Origin: Nitrospirota bacterium
Lineage (GTDB): Bacteria > Nitrospirota > Leptospirillia > Leptospirillales > Leptospirillaceae
Direction of reading: 5' to 3'
NCBI GenBank assembly: GCA_027314645.1
Contig: DAHVAL010000006.1
Span: forward strand, 256 to 64,255
Length of the DNA: 64,000 nt
The translations under genes and the position numbers were made by a program. The notes under the pieces are model-generated. The model did not search any database, was not told the DNA's origin, and saw nothing but the letters and a program-made list of their open reading frames with translations. Numbering within the stretch: position 1 is the stretch's first letter; each line of letters begins with the position of its first letter. This document shows, in pieces, positions 19,202 through 28,026 of the stretch.

Positions 19202-20357
19202 GTGACGCCAGGCCCTATCGACATTCAGGGATTGAGGGACGAATACCAATCGAACAAAGAGCGGCTGGACCAGCTCAGGAGGCATCTTTGACCCCGAAAG
19301 ACTCACCCTGACGCTCGAACAGCTTGAGGCCCAAACCGCCGATCCTGATTTCTGGAAAAATTCGGAGCGGGCCACCCGCCTCCTTCGAGACAAGCGCCGG
19401 ATTGAAAAAAGACGCGACCTCATCCATGAACTCAAGGAGGAGGAGGAGGAAATCGCTTCCCTGCTCGACATGGGGGACGACCCCGATTTTCTGGCCGAGG
19501 CCGCGCAGTCCATTCCCATGTTTGTCCAGAAAATAGATCAGCTTGAACTCGAGGAAATCCTTTCCGACGAATTCGCGGACAATCCCGCCATCCTGGAAAT
19601 TCACCCCGGTGCGGGGGGGACCGAATCCCAGGACTGGGCTCAGATGTTGATGCGCATGTATCTGCGGTGGGGTGAAGCACGGGGTCTGGAGCCAGAGGTC
19701 ATTGACCTCTTGGGGGGAGATGAGGCGGGCATTAAGAGTGTCACGATCAGGCTCAGGGGGGAAAACGCCTTTGGATTGCTTCAGGGGGAAAGCGGGGTGC
19801 ACCGTCTCGTCCGAATTTCCCCGTTCGACGCGGCCAAACGGCGCCATACCTCTTTCGCGTCGGTATTCGTCTATCCCGAGATCGAGAACGACGTCACGGT
19901 CGAGATTCGGGATGAAGACATCCGGATCGATACCTTCCGCGCCTCTTCGGCGGGAGGCCAGCATGTCAACAAGACCTCCTCCGCGGTCCGCCTGACTCAT
20001 ATTCCGACCGGGATCGTCATTTCAAGCCAGAATGAGCGCTCCCAGATCCAGAACCGTGAAACAGCCTTCAAGGTGCTGAAGGCCCGCCTCTTCGAAATCG
20101 AACGTCAAAAGAAAAAGGAGGCCCTCGACCAGATTTCGGGGGCGGGAAGCAAGAAGGAAAACGCCTGGGGCAGCCAGATCCGGTCCTATGTCCTTCAACC
20201 CTACCAGATCGTGAAGGACCATCGGACCGGAATCGAAACCTCGCGGGTCGAGGAAATCCTGGACGGGAAGATCGATCTTTTCATCAGGGGATATTTGATG
20301 GCGCGGTGGGAAGGGAAGCTTTTTGCCGGCCAGACGGAAGATCTCCCCGGTGTTTAG
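19202..20357 (+). CDS. prfB: peptide chain release factor 2, with programmed +1 frameshift
   Basis: Release factor recognising UGA and UAA. Translation starts at GTG 19202 (after AAAGGA) and runs 29 codons to an in-frame TGA at 19289-19291. It then continues in the +1 frame from GAC at 19290, giving about 384 residues. The shift site is canonical: the ribosome-site mimic AGGAGG (19277-19282), three bases, then CTT TGA C. The second part has the peptidyl-hydrolysis motif GGQ (about residues 251-253, in SSAGGQHVNK). The family uses the shift to autoregulate: low RF2 favours frameshifting. Automatic callers will truncate the N-terminus. Confidence 0.96.
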
Positions 20358-20884
20358 GACGAGTTCGGAGTGGACCCCCAGGGGGCTTCCTTCATGAAGA
20401 GGTCGAGGACCCCGGTAAATCCTCGGGCAGTCCAGGCGTTCGTGCGAAGAACTTCCTTTCGGGCCATGACCTCCAGCACCTCCACGCGTTCGTCCTGGAA
20501 CCAGGTCATCAAGGACTGGTAAAGGGCTTCCCCGACCCCGCGCGCCCGATATTCCGGAAGAACATACCAATGCAGAATCGTCCCCGCACGACGCGGCTCT
20601 CCATACAGCCTGTCATACACCGATCCCAGGATGAATCCCGAAGGAGAGGGAACGGACGGAAGCAGGGAAAGGTAGGCGTGGTAATGGTCCGGCTGGGTGA
20701 GCATCCGGCCGAAGGCAGTTTCGGCTCTGCGGCGTCCATGGGGTCCCACCGTAAAGAAGGGAGGGTTTTCTTCCTCCATAAGGCGCGCCCAGAATTCGGC
20801 CATGGCCGCAAGATCATCGAGGCCCGCCGCCACGATTTTCCCCGCTCCCCCCTCCGTCGTCGCGACGGAATTACCCCCGCTCAT
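20354..20884 (-). CDS. GNAT-family N-acetyltransferase
   Basis: A 176-residue single-domain acetyltransferase. The acetyl-CoA loop is visible as YRARGVGEALYQ (about residues 110-121), preceded by the strand HWYVLPE. AGGAGG precedes the ATG. It is convergent with prfB, overlapping its stop by four bases. Substrate unknown; it is not recognisably RimI or RimJ. Confidence 0.8.
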   Translation of the reverse strand: MSGGNSVATTEGGAGKIVAAGLDDLAAMAEFWARLMEEENPPFFTVGPHGRRRAETAFGRMLTQPDHYHAYLSLLPSVPSPSGFILGSVYDRLYGEPRRAGTILHWYVLPEYRARGVGEALYQSLMTWFQDERVEVLEVMARKEVLRTNAWTARGFTGVLDLFMKEAPWGSTPNSS

Positions 20885-21061
20885 CGCGGCCTCCTCTCAC
20901 CCCGAACATTGATCGCGCCCCTGACCCCGCCTCCGGTCAGGAAAACCATACCAAAACCCCAGGCTTGACTCCAGCATCCAAATTGGAAACCATAGAGGGT
21001 CTGGAATGCTTTTGGCAATTCTTGCGATTCCCTTCCACCCTATCAGTCAAGGACGGGTCCA

Positions 21062-21445
21062 GTGGCATTCTTTTCAAGAGGCGATCAAACCAGCTGGTCT
21101 GCGGCCTTCCAGAGTTTCATCAAGCAGATCGTAGCCATGGTCCTTCTCGCCGTTGTTCTATTGACGGGGGCCGGTTTCTACGGAGCCCACGAGCTCACCG
21201 TTCGAAGTTTTCAGAAAAAGCTCGTCGACAGCAGTCATCTGCTGAAAATCGGGACCTACCCGACCTTTAATGAGGCCCTGGGCACGCTGGAACGCCGTGT
21301 TCCGGGCACCCTCAAGATCTACCCCTACTCGACCGATACGACCGTATGGTTCGGGAGGCTGGCCCTTTTGGGGGCCGCCTTTCCCGATGCCAGGGGCGTC
21401 ATCAGAAAAGAGGCCTCCGGATATACCCTATATGAGGAGGATTGA
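21062..21445 (+). CDS. hypothetical single-pass membrane protein
   Basis: A 127-residue product with one transmembrane helix (about residues 22-45, KQIVAMVLLAVVLLTGAGFY) and a soluble C-terminal domain that is probably periplasmic. GTG start after AAGGACG. No family recognised. It lies upstream of the LonN-type and DUF815 genes on the same strand with a 109-base gap, so shared transcription is possible but not shown. Confidence 0.65.
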   Translation: MAFFSRGDQTSWSAAFQSFIKQIVAMVLLAVVLLTGAGFYGAHELTVRSFQKKLVDSSHLLKIGTYPTFNEALGTLERRVPGTLKIYPYSTDTTVWFGRLALLGAAFPDARGVIRKEASGYTLYEED

Positions 21446-21554
21446 CTCAAAGATCCCCGGAATCCTTTCCGGAGCAGGGCATTCGTGATAAGATCTCAAG
21501 AAGAAACGACCTCGGCCGAAACCGACCATTCCAAGAACGGGGGGCTAGATCGCC

Positions 21555-22217
21555 ATGCCCATAGAGATCCCTCTTTTTCCGCTTCCGAACGTGGTCCTTT
21601 TTCCCAAGACCCTTCGACCACTCCACATCTTTGAGCCCCGGTACCGCAAGATGATCGAGGCGGCCCTGGAAGGTGAACACCTTGTCGGGATGACCCTTCT
21701 CAAGGATGGCTGGGAGGAACAGTATGAACAGTCTCCTCCCGTGGAACGAAGGGGCACCCTCGGAAAGATCGTCCAGAGCAACCGGCTTCCGGACGGCCGT
21801 TACTATGTCACTCTTCTCGGAATCTCCACTTTCGACATTGAGGAAGAATTGGGACATGGGCCCTGGCGAACGGCCCTTGTGTCCGTCCTTCGCCCCGAGC
21901 ACCGCTGGCCCCTGGCCCAGTCCGACCTTGATCGGATCCGTTCCGTGGTCAATGACGTGTTGCAGCAATGGGACCTTGCCTCCGAACTAGCCTGGATCCA
22001 GGAGTCGGCGCGGGATCCGATTTCCCTGCTTCACCACTGGTCGGCATTCCTTCCTTTCACCGCTTCGGAACGGCAGTTCCTGCTCGAATCCCCCGATATT
22101 CGCACCCAAGCGGGTCGTCTTTATGATATTTTGCTGTTCAAGAAGGTCGCATTCGAGACGGATTTGACGCAGGAGGACGAAAAGCACGGAGCCGGCGACC
22201 TCTTCTTCGATGTCTGA
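21555..22217 (+). CDS. stand-alone Lon N-terminal (substrate-binding) domain protein
   Basis: A 220-residue protein made almost entirely of the Lon N-domain. It opens with IPLFPLPNVVLFPKTLRPLHIFEPRYR, the family's signature strand order, and has no AAA+ or protease domain. Such proteins are common and mostly uncharacterised; a role in substrate recognition is assumed from Lon. It overlaps the following DUF815 ATPase gene by eight bases, which suggests the two act together. Confidence 0.88.
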   Translation: MPIEIPLFPLPNVVLFPKTLRPLHIFEPRYRKMIEAALEGEHLVGMTLLKDGWEEQYEQSPPVERRGTLGKIVQSNRLPDGRYYVTLLGISTFDIEEELGHGPWRTALVSVLRPEHRWPLAQSDLDRIRSVVNDVLQQWDLASELAWIQESARDPISLLHHWSAFLPFTASERQFLLESPDIRTQAGRLYDILLFKKVAFETDLTQEDEKHGAGDLFFDV

Positions 22218-23085
22218 CCTTCCCGCCTGGGAGCAGGTTCTGGCTGGTCCGAACACCGCCTTTCGCCTGATCTGCCCTCAAGGACGTCCTCCGTTTCTCT
22301 TTCCTGTCCATTCCCCCCGGAAGGTCATGCCGGAATCCCTGTTGGGGCGCGCCGCTCAGATGGAGGCGGTTCGGCGAAACCTTTGGGGCTTTTCCCAGAA
22401 CCTTCCTCCCTTGCCCACACTATTGTACGGTCACAGGGGGACGGGAAAAACCTCTCTTGTAATGGCTCTCTGGAACGAATGGACCCGCCAAAGAGACCGT
22501 CAATCTTTAAGTCTTCTTCAAGCCGACAAGGACAGCATCGACTATCTGCCGCCCCTGATCGACCTCCTGTCCACCCTCCCGAACAATTATCTCCTCCTCC
22601 TCGACGATCTGGCCTTCTCCGAAGAGGACGACGGTTTCAGGAAGCTCAAGGCGCTCCTCGACGGTGGAATCATGGCGAGCCCGGACAACGTCGGGCTGGT
22701 TGTCACGTCAAATATCCGTCACCTGGTGTCGGAATCCCGCCTCCATGCCTCGGATTCCATCCATCCCGAGGAGAGCCGGGACGACGCTCTTGCCCTGCAT
22801 GACCGTTTCGGTCTCACCCTGTTCTTCGACGAACCCGATCTAAACGGATATTTTCATCTCGTCCTCAACAAGGCCCTGTCGGCAGGACTCATCTCTCATA
22901 TTCCGGAAGACTGGCCTTCCCGTTGGGACGCCTGGCAAGAGAAATCCCGGGAAGCGCTTCTGGAGCCCGAAACCCCGGAGATTCGGATCCTGATGCACGC
23001 CCTCCGATTTTCGAGGGAACGGGCCTCCCGCTCCGGACGGACCTCCCAACAGTTTGTCGACCTGCTTCGTCGCAACATGCTCTGA
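22210..23085 (+). CDS. DUF815-family AAA+ ATPase
   Basis: A 291-residue P-loop ATPase with Walker A GHRGTGKTSL (about residues 74-83), Walker B LLLLDDLAF (about 131-139), a sensor-like VVTSNIRHL segment, and the C-terminal region typical of DUF815. There is no protease or helicase domain. The function of the family is unknown. The eight-base overlap with the Lon N-domain gene is the main clue to a partner. Confidence 0.87.
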   Translation: MSDLPAWEQVLAGPNTAFRLICPQGRPPFLFPVHSPRKVMPESLLGRAAQMEAVRRNLWGFSQNLPPLPTLLYGHRGTGKTSLVMALWNEWTRQRDRQSLSLLQADKDSIDYLPPLIDLLSTLPNNYLLLLDDLAFSEEDDGFRKLKALLDGGIMASPDNVGLVVTSNIRHLVSESRLHASDSIHPEESRDDALALHDRFGLTLFFDEPDLNGYFHLVLNKALSAGLISHIPEDWPSRWDAWQEKSREALLEPETPEIRILMHALRFSRERASRSGRTSQQFVDLLRRNML

Positions 23086-23150
23086 CCCATGGACCCTGAC
23101 GCGGCTCCTGTCTCCCTCACGTCTTTGCCCAGGACGTCTCCGGCCTTTCA

Positions 23151-23180
23151 TTGACCCATAAAAACAATGTGGTTTATAAT
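23151..23180 (+). promoter_or_regulatory. strong promoter of guaB
   Basis: TTGACC (23151-23156), 18 bases, and a perfect TATAAT (23175-23180), 36 bases upstream of the guaB start. The best sigma-70-type promoter in the window. Confidence 0.75.
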
Positions 23181-23216
23181 AGGAAGATAAACTCTTTGAA
23201 AAAGTGAGGGGAACTG

Positions 23217-24686
23217 ATGTTGCAAAATGACCTTCCCATGGGGCTGACATTTGATGACGTCATCCTCGTGCCCCAATTTTCCGACTTCCTTCCTGCAGAG
23301 ACCGACACCAGCATAGAGCTTGCCCCGGGAATCCAGCTGAATATCCCGATCCTTTCTTCCGCCATGGACACTGTGACAGAGGCCAGGCTCGCCATCGCCC
23401 TGGCTCGGGAAGGAGGCATCGGCGTCATCCACCGTGCCCTCTCCCCGGAGGATCAGGCCCACGAAGTGGACAAGGTCAAGAAATCGGAATCTGGAATGAT
23501 CACCGACCCGATCACCATCGATCCCGATGAGTCCATCGGGAAGGCCCTGGATCTGATGCAGACCTTTCGTATCTCCGGCATTCCCGTCGTCAAGAACCGG
23601 AAGCTGCTCGGGATCGTGACCAACCGCGACCTCCGCTTCGAGACGATTCTCACCCGAAAAGTCTCCGAGGTCATGACATCCAAGAATCTGATCACTGCTC
23701 CGATCGGAACGACCCTCGAAGCCGCAAAAAAACTGTTCCAGGAATTCCACATCGAAAAGCTTCCCGTGGTGGATGAACGGAACGAACTTGCGGGACTGAT
23801 CACCATCAAGGATATCGAGAAAAAGATCAAATATCCAAATTCCGCCAAGGATTCCAGGGGCCGCCTCCTCGTGGCGGCGGCGATCGGGGTCGGGGAACCC
23901 GCCTTCGAACGGGCCCAGCATCTCGCCCGGGCCCAGGTGGACATCTTGGTGATCGACACCGCTCACGGCCATTCGGCGGGCGTTCTCAAGATGATTAGTA
24001 CCATCAGGGACGCCTGGCCCACCCTCCCCATCATGGCAGGGAATATCGCCACGAAAGAAGGGGCCTGGTCCCTGATAGACGCCGGGGCGAATCTCCTTAA
24101 GGTCGGCGTCGGCCCCGGGTCCATCTGCACCACAAGGATCGTGGCCGGCGCGGGCGTCCCCCAGCTGACCGCCATTTCTGAGGTGTACCAGGTGGCCCGC
24201 GAGGCGAATGTGCCTGTCATTGCTGACGGGGGGATCAAATATTCCGGGGATATCGTGAAGGCTCTCGCCGCCGGGGCTTCGGCCGTCATGCTGGGCTCCC
24301 TGTTCGCCGGCACGGAGGAGTCTCCGGGCGAGACCATCCTTTATCAGGGGCGTTCCTACAAGACCTACCGGGGAATGGGATCGATCGGTGCCATGGAACG
24401 CGGGGGAGGTGACCGCTACAACCAACCGTCCGGATCGAAAAAATGGGTTCCCGAAGGAATCGAAGGACGCGTTCCCCATAAAGGAAAGCTTTCCGACCTG
24501 ATCTACCAGCTGTCAGGGGGTCTTCGTTCCGGAATGGGATATTGCGGGTGCCGGACCATTCGCGAGCTCCAGGATCATTCCAAGTTCCTTCGCATCTCTC
24601 CTGCAGGGTTGAGGGAGAGCCACGTCCATGATGTGATCATCACCAAGGAAGCCCCGAACTATCGCCGTGAGTGGGATGAATCCTGA
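23217..24686 (+). CDS. guaB: IMP dehydrogenase
   Basis: Oxidises IMP to XMP with NAD, the committed step of GMP synthesis. 489 residues, the usual length. A TIM barrel is interrupted by two CBS domains (about residues 95-205). The catalytic cysteine is Cys304 in GSICTTRIV; the flap motif MERGGGDRY follows. ATG after GAGGGGAA. guaA follows after 40 bases, forming a guaBA operon. Confidence 0.97.
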   Translation: MLQNDLPMGLTFDDVILVPQFSDFLPAETDTSIELAPGIQLNIPILSSAMDTVTEARLAIALAREGGIGVIHRALSPEDQAHEVDKVKKSESGMITDPITIDPDESIGKALDLMQTFRISGIPVVKNRKLLGIVTNRDLRFETILTRKVSEVMTSKNLITAPIGTTLEAAKKLFQEFHIEKLPVVDERNELAGLITIKDIEKKIKYPNSAKDSRGRLLVAAAIGVGEPAFERAQHLARAQVDILVIDTAHGHSAGVLKMISTIRDAWPTLPIMAGNIATKEGAWSLIDAGANLLKVGVGPGSICTTRIVAGAGVPQLTAISEVYQVAREANVPVIADGGIKYSGDIVKALAAGASAVMLGSLFAGTEESPGETILYQGRSYKTYRGMGSIGAMERGGGDRYNQPSGSKKWVPEGIEGRVPHKGKLSDLIYQLSGGLRSGMGYCGCRTIRELQDHSKFLRISPAGLRESHVHDVIITKEAPNYRREWDES

Positions 24687-24726
24687 CCCAACAACCTTCG
24701 GACCCTCATAAGAAAGAACGTTTTCC

Positions 24727-26268
24727 GTGCCAATCGACCCGGTTTTGATCCTTGATTTCGGCTCTCAGCTCACCCAGAACATCGCCCGGCGGATTCGTGA
24801 GATGGAAATATACGCCGAAATTTTGCCAGCCACTGTTCCCGCCCACACAGTTATTGCCAAAAAACCGCGGGCCCTCATTTTTTCTGGAGGCCCTTCATCC
24901 GTTTACGAACCCGGCGCCCCAAACCTCGATCCTTCTTTGCTTGATCTCGGCATCCCTGTCCTCGGCATCTGCTATGGAATGCAGATCATCGCCCATGTCG
25001 CCGGGGGACGGGTCGAACGTGCCAAGGTCCGCGAGTATGGAGTTCACCTCTTTTCACCCTCGGCGTCCGCCTCCCCCCTCTGGAATGTCTTTAGACCCGC
25101 CTCCCCGGTCTTGATGAGTCATGGAGACTGGATCGAAAAGCTTCCGGCGGGCTTCACCGCCTCGGGAAGCACGGAAACCACCCCCATTGCCGCGATGGAG
25201 GACAAGAAGCGCAGGATCTACGGGGTCCAGTTTCACCCGGAAGTGACCCAAACGGAGGCCGGGGTAAAATTTCTCCGCGCTTTCCTCGCCGAGGTATGTC
25301 AAATCTCTCCGAACTGGACGATCAAAGGGTACCTCGACCGCCACATCGAAGAGATCCGCACGACCGTGGGCAATGATCACCTCGTTTGTGCCCTGTCGGG
25401 GGGGATCGATTCGACGGTCACCTCCCTCCTGTGCCACCGTGCCCTGGGATCACGCTTTCACGCGATCTTTGTCGACAATGGCCTCCTAAGGAAGGGAGAA
25501 CTCGAGTCCCTGCGCCATGATCTGGGAACGCTGGGCATCCCTCTCGATGTGGCCGACGCGCGGGACCTTTTCCTCCGGCGTCTCCAGGGGGTCTCCGATC
25601 CCGAGAGAAAACGAAAAATCATTGGAAAGGCCTTTATCGACATTTTCAGCAAGGAGGCCAAAAAGCGCGGGATAATTCGATTCCTGGCCCAGGGAACCCT
25701 CTATCCGGATGTCATCGAAAGCGTGTCCTCCTTTGGAGGTCCGTCCACTGTCATCAAGTCTCACCACAATGTGGGGGGACTTCCCGCCCGCATGCCCTTT
25801 AAGCTCGTGGAGCCCCTTCGGGAGCTTTTCAAGGACGAGGTCCGGCGCCTTGGCCGTGAATTGGGCCTTCCGGAGCATTTCGTCTCCCGTCAGCCCTTCC
25901 CCGGCCCCGGTCTCGCCATACGGATTCTCGGGTCCGTCACCAAAGAGCGCCTGGAGATCCTCAGGGAGGCCGACGCGATCGTCCGTGAGGAGATCGAGCA
26001 ATCCTCTTTTTTGCCGGAACTCTGGCAATATTTTGCCGTTCTTCTTCCCGTTAAGTCGGTCGGGGTCATGGGCGATGCCAGAACCTACGAACATGTCGTG
26101 GCGGTGAGGACGGTGCGCTCCGTGGACGGGATGACCGCCGACGTCCATCCTCTCTCGCCGGATCTTCTCGGACGGATCTCCCATCGGATCATTGCCTCGG
26201 TGGAGGGCATCAACCGTGTCGTGTTCGATATCTCCCCGAAACCTCCCGCCACGATCGAATGGGAGTAG
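24727..26268 (+). CDS. guaA: GMP synthase (glutamine-hydrolysing)
   Basis: Converts XMP to GMP using ATP and glutamine. The 513 residues comprise a class I glutamine amidotransferase domain (nucleophile Cys82 in GICYGM, HPE at about 172) and an ATP-pyrophosphatase domain with the PP-loop SGGIDS (about 223-228), plus the C-terminal dimerisation domain. Starts at GTG. Second gene of guaBA. Confidence 0.97.
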   Translation: MPIDPVLILDFGSQLTQNIARRIREMEIYAEILPATVPAHTVIAKKPRALIFSGGPSSVYEPGAPNLDPSLLDLGIPVLGICYGMQIIAHVAGGRVERAKVREYGVHLFSPSASASPLWNVFRPASPVLMSHGDWIEKLPAGFTASGSTETTPIAAMEDKKRRIYGVQFHPEVTQTEAGVKFLRAFLAEVCQISPNWTIKGYLDRHIEEIRTTVGNDHLVCALSGGIDSTVTSLLCHRALGSRFHAIFVDNGLLRKGELESLRHDLGTLGIPLDVADARDLFLRRLQGVSDPERKRKIIGKAFIDIFSKEAKKRGIIRFLAQGTLYPDVIESVSSFGGPSTVIKSHHNVGGLPARMPFKLVEPLRELFKDEVRRLGRELGLPEHFVSRQPFPGPGLAIRILGSVTKERLEILREADAIVREEIEQSSFLPELWQYFAVLLPVKSVGVMGDARTYEHVVAVRTVRSVDGMTADVHPLSPDLLGRISHRIIASVEGINRVVFDISPKPPATIEWE

Positions 26269-26276
26269 AAAACGCT

Positions 26277-27665
26277 ATGAACAACGATGATTTCACCAAG
26301 CCGACCACCAAAGGGGCCTCAGCTAAACCAGGTCCACAATCCTCTCCCGCTCCGGAGACCGACGACACGCGAGACGGCGACGGATTGGTCCGCCTCCACA
26401 AACTCCTGGCGCACCGGGGCATCGCCTCCCGTCGAAAATGCGAACAACTGATCGCGTCGGGTCTGGTTTCAGTCAATGGAACCGTCGTCACAGAGCCAGG
26501 ATCCCGCGTCAACCCCGACACGGACCGCATCCTGGTCGAAGGAAAATCTCTTCCGCGGGAAACGGAGTCCTTTCTTTTCCTTTTCTATAAACCGCGGGGA
26601 GTGGTCTCCACCCTGCACGACCCCGAAGGACGGCCGACGCTTCGCGAGTTTTTCCCGGCGATTGACCCCCTGCTTCACATTGGCCGGCTCGACTTCCAGA
26701 CCGAAGGGGCGCTCCTCCTTACGAACAATGGAGACCTGTCTCAGCGCATCCTTCATCCACGCTATGCCATCCCCCGCACCTACCTTGTGAAGATCCAGGG
26801 AAGGGTGTCCCCGGACCACGCCGAACGTATCTCCGCGGGAGGGGTCCGGCTCGATGGACGTCCTGTCACGCCCTTGGAATTCTTCCTCGAACGCACGACC
26901 GACAGCAACGCATGGTATCGGATCACCCTGACAGAGGGACGAAACAGGGAGGTCCGCCGCCTCTTCGAGGCGCTCAATTATTTCGTCCTCAAATTGGTCA
27001 GAACCGCCATCGGCCCGTTGACTCTTGCGGGACTCGAGCCGGGAGAGTACCGCCCTGTCTCCCCCTCCGAAATTCGTTCCCTCCTGGCTGGAGACCGGCC
27101 GGCTCATCTTCCCAAAACCTTGGACTCCCGGCATCGGGCAGCCCCCCCGACCGGATCGGGAACACGCCGTGAGATGCGGCCGGTCCGGAAAAAAGAATAC
27201 GTCCCCGCCTCTTCTCCGGATCGCAAGGGCGATCGGGGCGAGCCACGGGAAAAGGTCCGCTCCGGAGAACGGGATCGGCCTTATAGATCGGGCGAAGGAA
27301 AGGACCGGGAGAGAAAGAATTCCCTCCCCCGCCATACATCCTCTCGTCCTTCGCGTTTCTCCCGGTCTGGCAGGTCTGAGCAGACATCCGCCGAGCCGCC
27401 GAGATTCCGGGGGAAAGAACGTCAGTGGGGGTCTCCCGAGGAGGGCCGCAAAGGGAAATCCTCGAACCCGACCTCCGCTCCCCGCTCCGAGGAACGGGCG
27501 CCCATGCCTCGAAGATCCGGGAACGCCCGCTCCAAAAGCACTTTCCAGGCCCCTCCCCGGCCACGAAAAATGAAAGGGGAAACCGATCGATCCTCCCCTC
27601 CGGGACCGAAGGCCCCCCGATCCGGACACCGGAAGCCTGGTTCATCCAGGAAACCTCCCCGATGA
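26277..27665 (+). CDS. RluB/RsuA-family pseudouridine synthase with long basic tail
   Basis: Isomerises a uridine in rRNA to pseudouridine. An S4 RNA-binding domain (about residues 35-85) precedes the catalytic domain, with catalytic Asp in GRLDFQTEGALL (about 140). RluB-like proteins normally end soon after the catalytic domain, but here about 180 extra residues follow (from roughly 280), rich in Arg, Ser, Pro, Gly and Lys and probably disordered, perhaps aiding ribosome binding. Start set at ATG 26277; an ATG 18 bases upstream overlapping guaA is possible. The exact target position cannot be told. Confidence 0.87.
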   Translation: MNNDDFTKPTTKGASAKPGPQSSPAPETDDTRDGDGLVRLHKLLAHRGIASRRKCEQLIASGLVSVNGTVVTEPGSRVNPDTDRILVEGKSLPRETESFLFLFYKPRGVVSTLHDPEGRPTLREFFPAIDPLLHIGRLDFQTEGALLLTNNGDLSQRILHPRYAIPRTYLVKIQGRVSPDHAERISAGGVRLDGRPVTPLEFFLERTTDSNAWYRITLTEGRNREVRRLFEALNYFVLKLVRTAIGPLTLAGLEPGEYRPVSPSEIRSLLAGDRPAHLPKTLDSRHRAAPPTGSGTRREMRPVRKKEYVPASSPDRKGDRGEPREKVRSGERDRPYRSGEGKDRERKNSLPRHTSSRPSRFSRSGRSEQTSAEPPRFRGKERQWGSPEEGRKGKSSNPTSAPRSEERAPMPRRSGNARSKSTFQAPPRPRKMKGETDRSSPPGPKAPRSGHRKPGSSRKPPR

Positions 27666-27711
27666 CGCCTCCTCCCGGTCGACAGGATTCGTCTCACGGC
27701 GGCGGGCCGGC

Positions 27712-27880
27712 TTCCAGGCGATGCCGTGCTGCTCTGGATTGACTCCCATGCACTTTGCACACCCCGGAGGAACGGGAGGCATGGGGGCGCTCGTTCTTCG
27801 AACCCCTGGCCCCCAATGCCTGAAGCCCGGGTATCGTCGGAGAACCTAACCCGGACTTGCCGACCGGTCCGACCTGGGAA
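27712..27880 (+). ncRNA. candidate structured RNA, possibly 6S-like
   Basis: The 361-base gap between the pseudouridine synthase and aspS (27666-28026) has no convincing gene but folds strongly. GGCAT-GGGGGC (27778-27788) pairs with GCCCCC-A-ATGCC (27809-27820). Inside is GTTC-TTC-GAAC (27793-27803). Below the stem, GGGC can pair with the CCCG that follows GAAG. TTCCAGG (27712-27718) can close the whole with CCTGGGAA (27873-27880). A closing stem, open centre, long apical stem and total of about 169 bases resemble 6S RNA, but no promoter or T tract is obvious and the strand is uncertain. Confidence 0.35.
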
Positions 27881-27966
27881 CGCGTCCCTCCTTCGATCTG
27901 ATCCATATGGATGAAAGCAGGCTTCCCGGTCACACGGCCCCGTCTTCAATGTGACACCTGATCTGC

Positions 27967-27972
27967 TAGAAT
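27967..27972 (+). promoter_or_regulatory. possible -10 box for aspS
   Basis: TAGAAT preceded by TGC (extended -10 form) lies 55 bases before the aspS start. The -35 region is poor. Confidence 0.3.
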
Positions 27973-28026
27973 GCTCCATGCTTCGAATGACCCGTGACCT
28001 CGGACACTCTTTTGAGAGGACCTTTG

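Noticed and set aside
23148-24479. 443-codon minus-strand frame opposite guaB
   Set aside because: Shadow of guaB, which has full IMP dehydrogenase motifs and a strong promoter.
26469-27629. 386-codon minus-strand frame opposite the pseudouridine synthase
   Set aside because: Open mainly because of the low-complexity tail; the plus strand carries the catalytic motifs.
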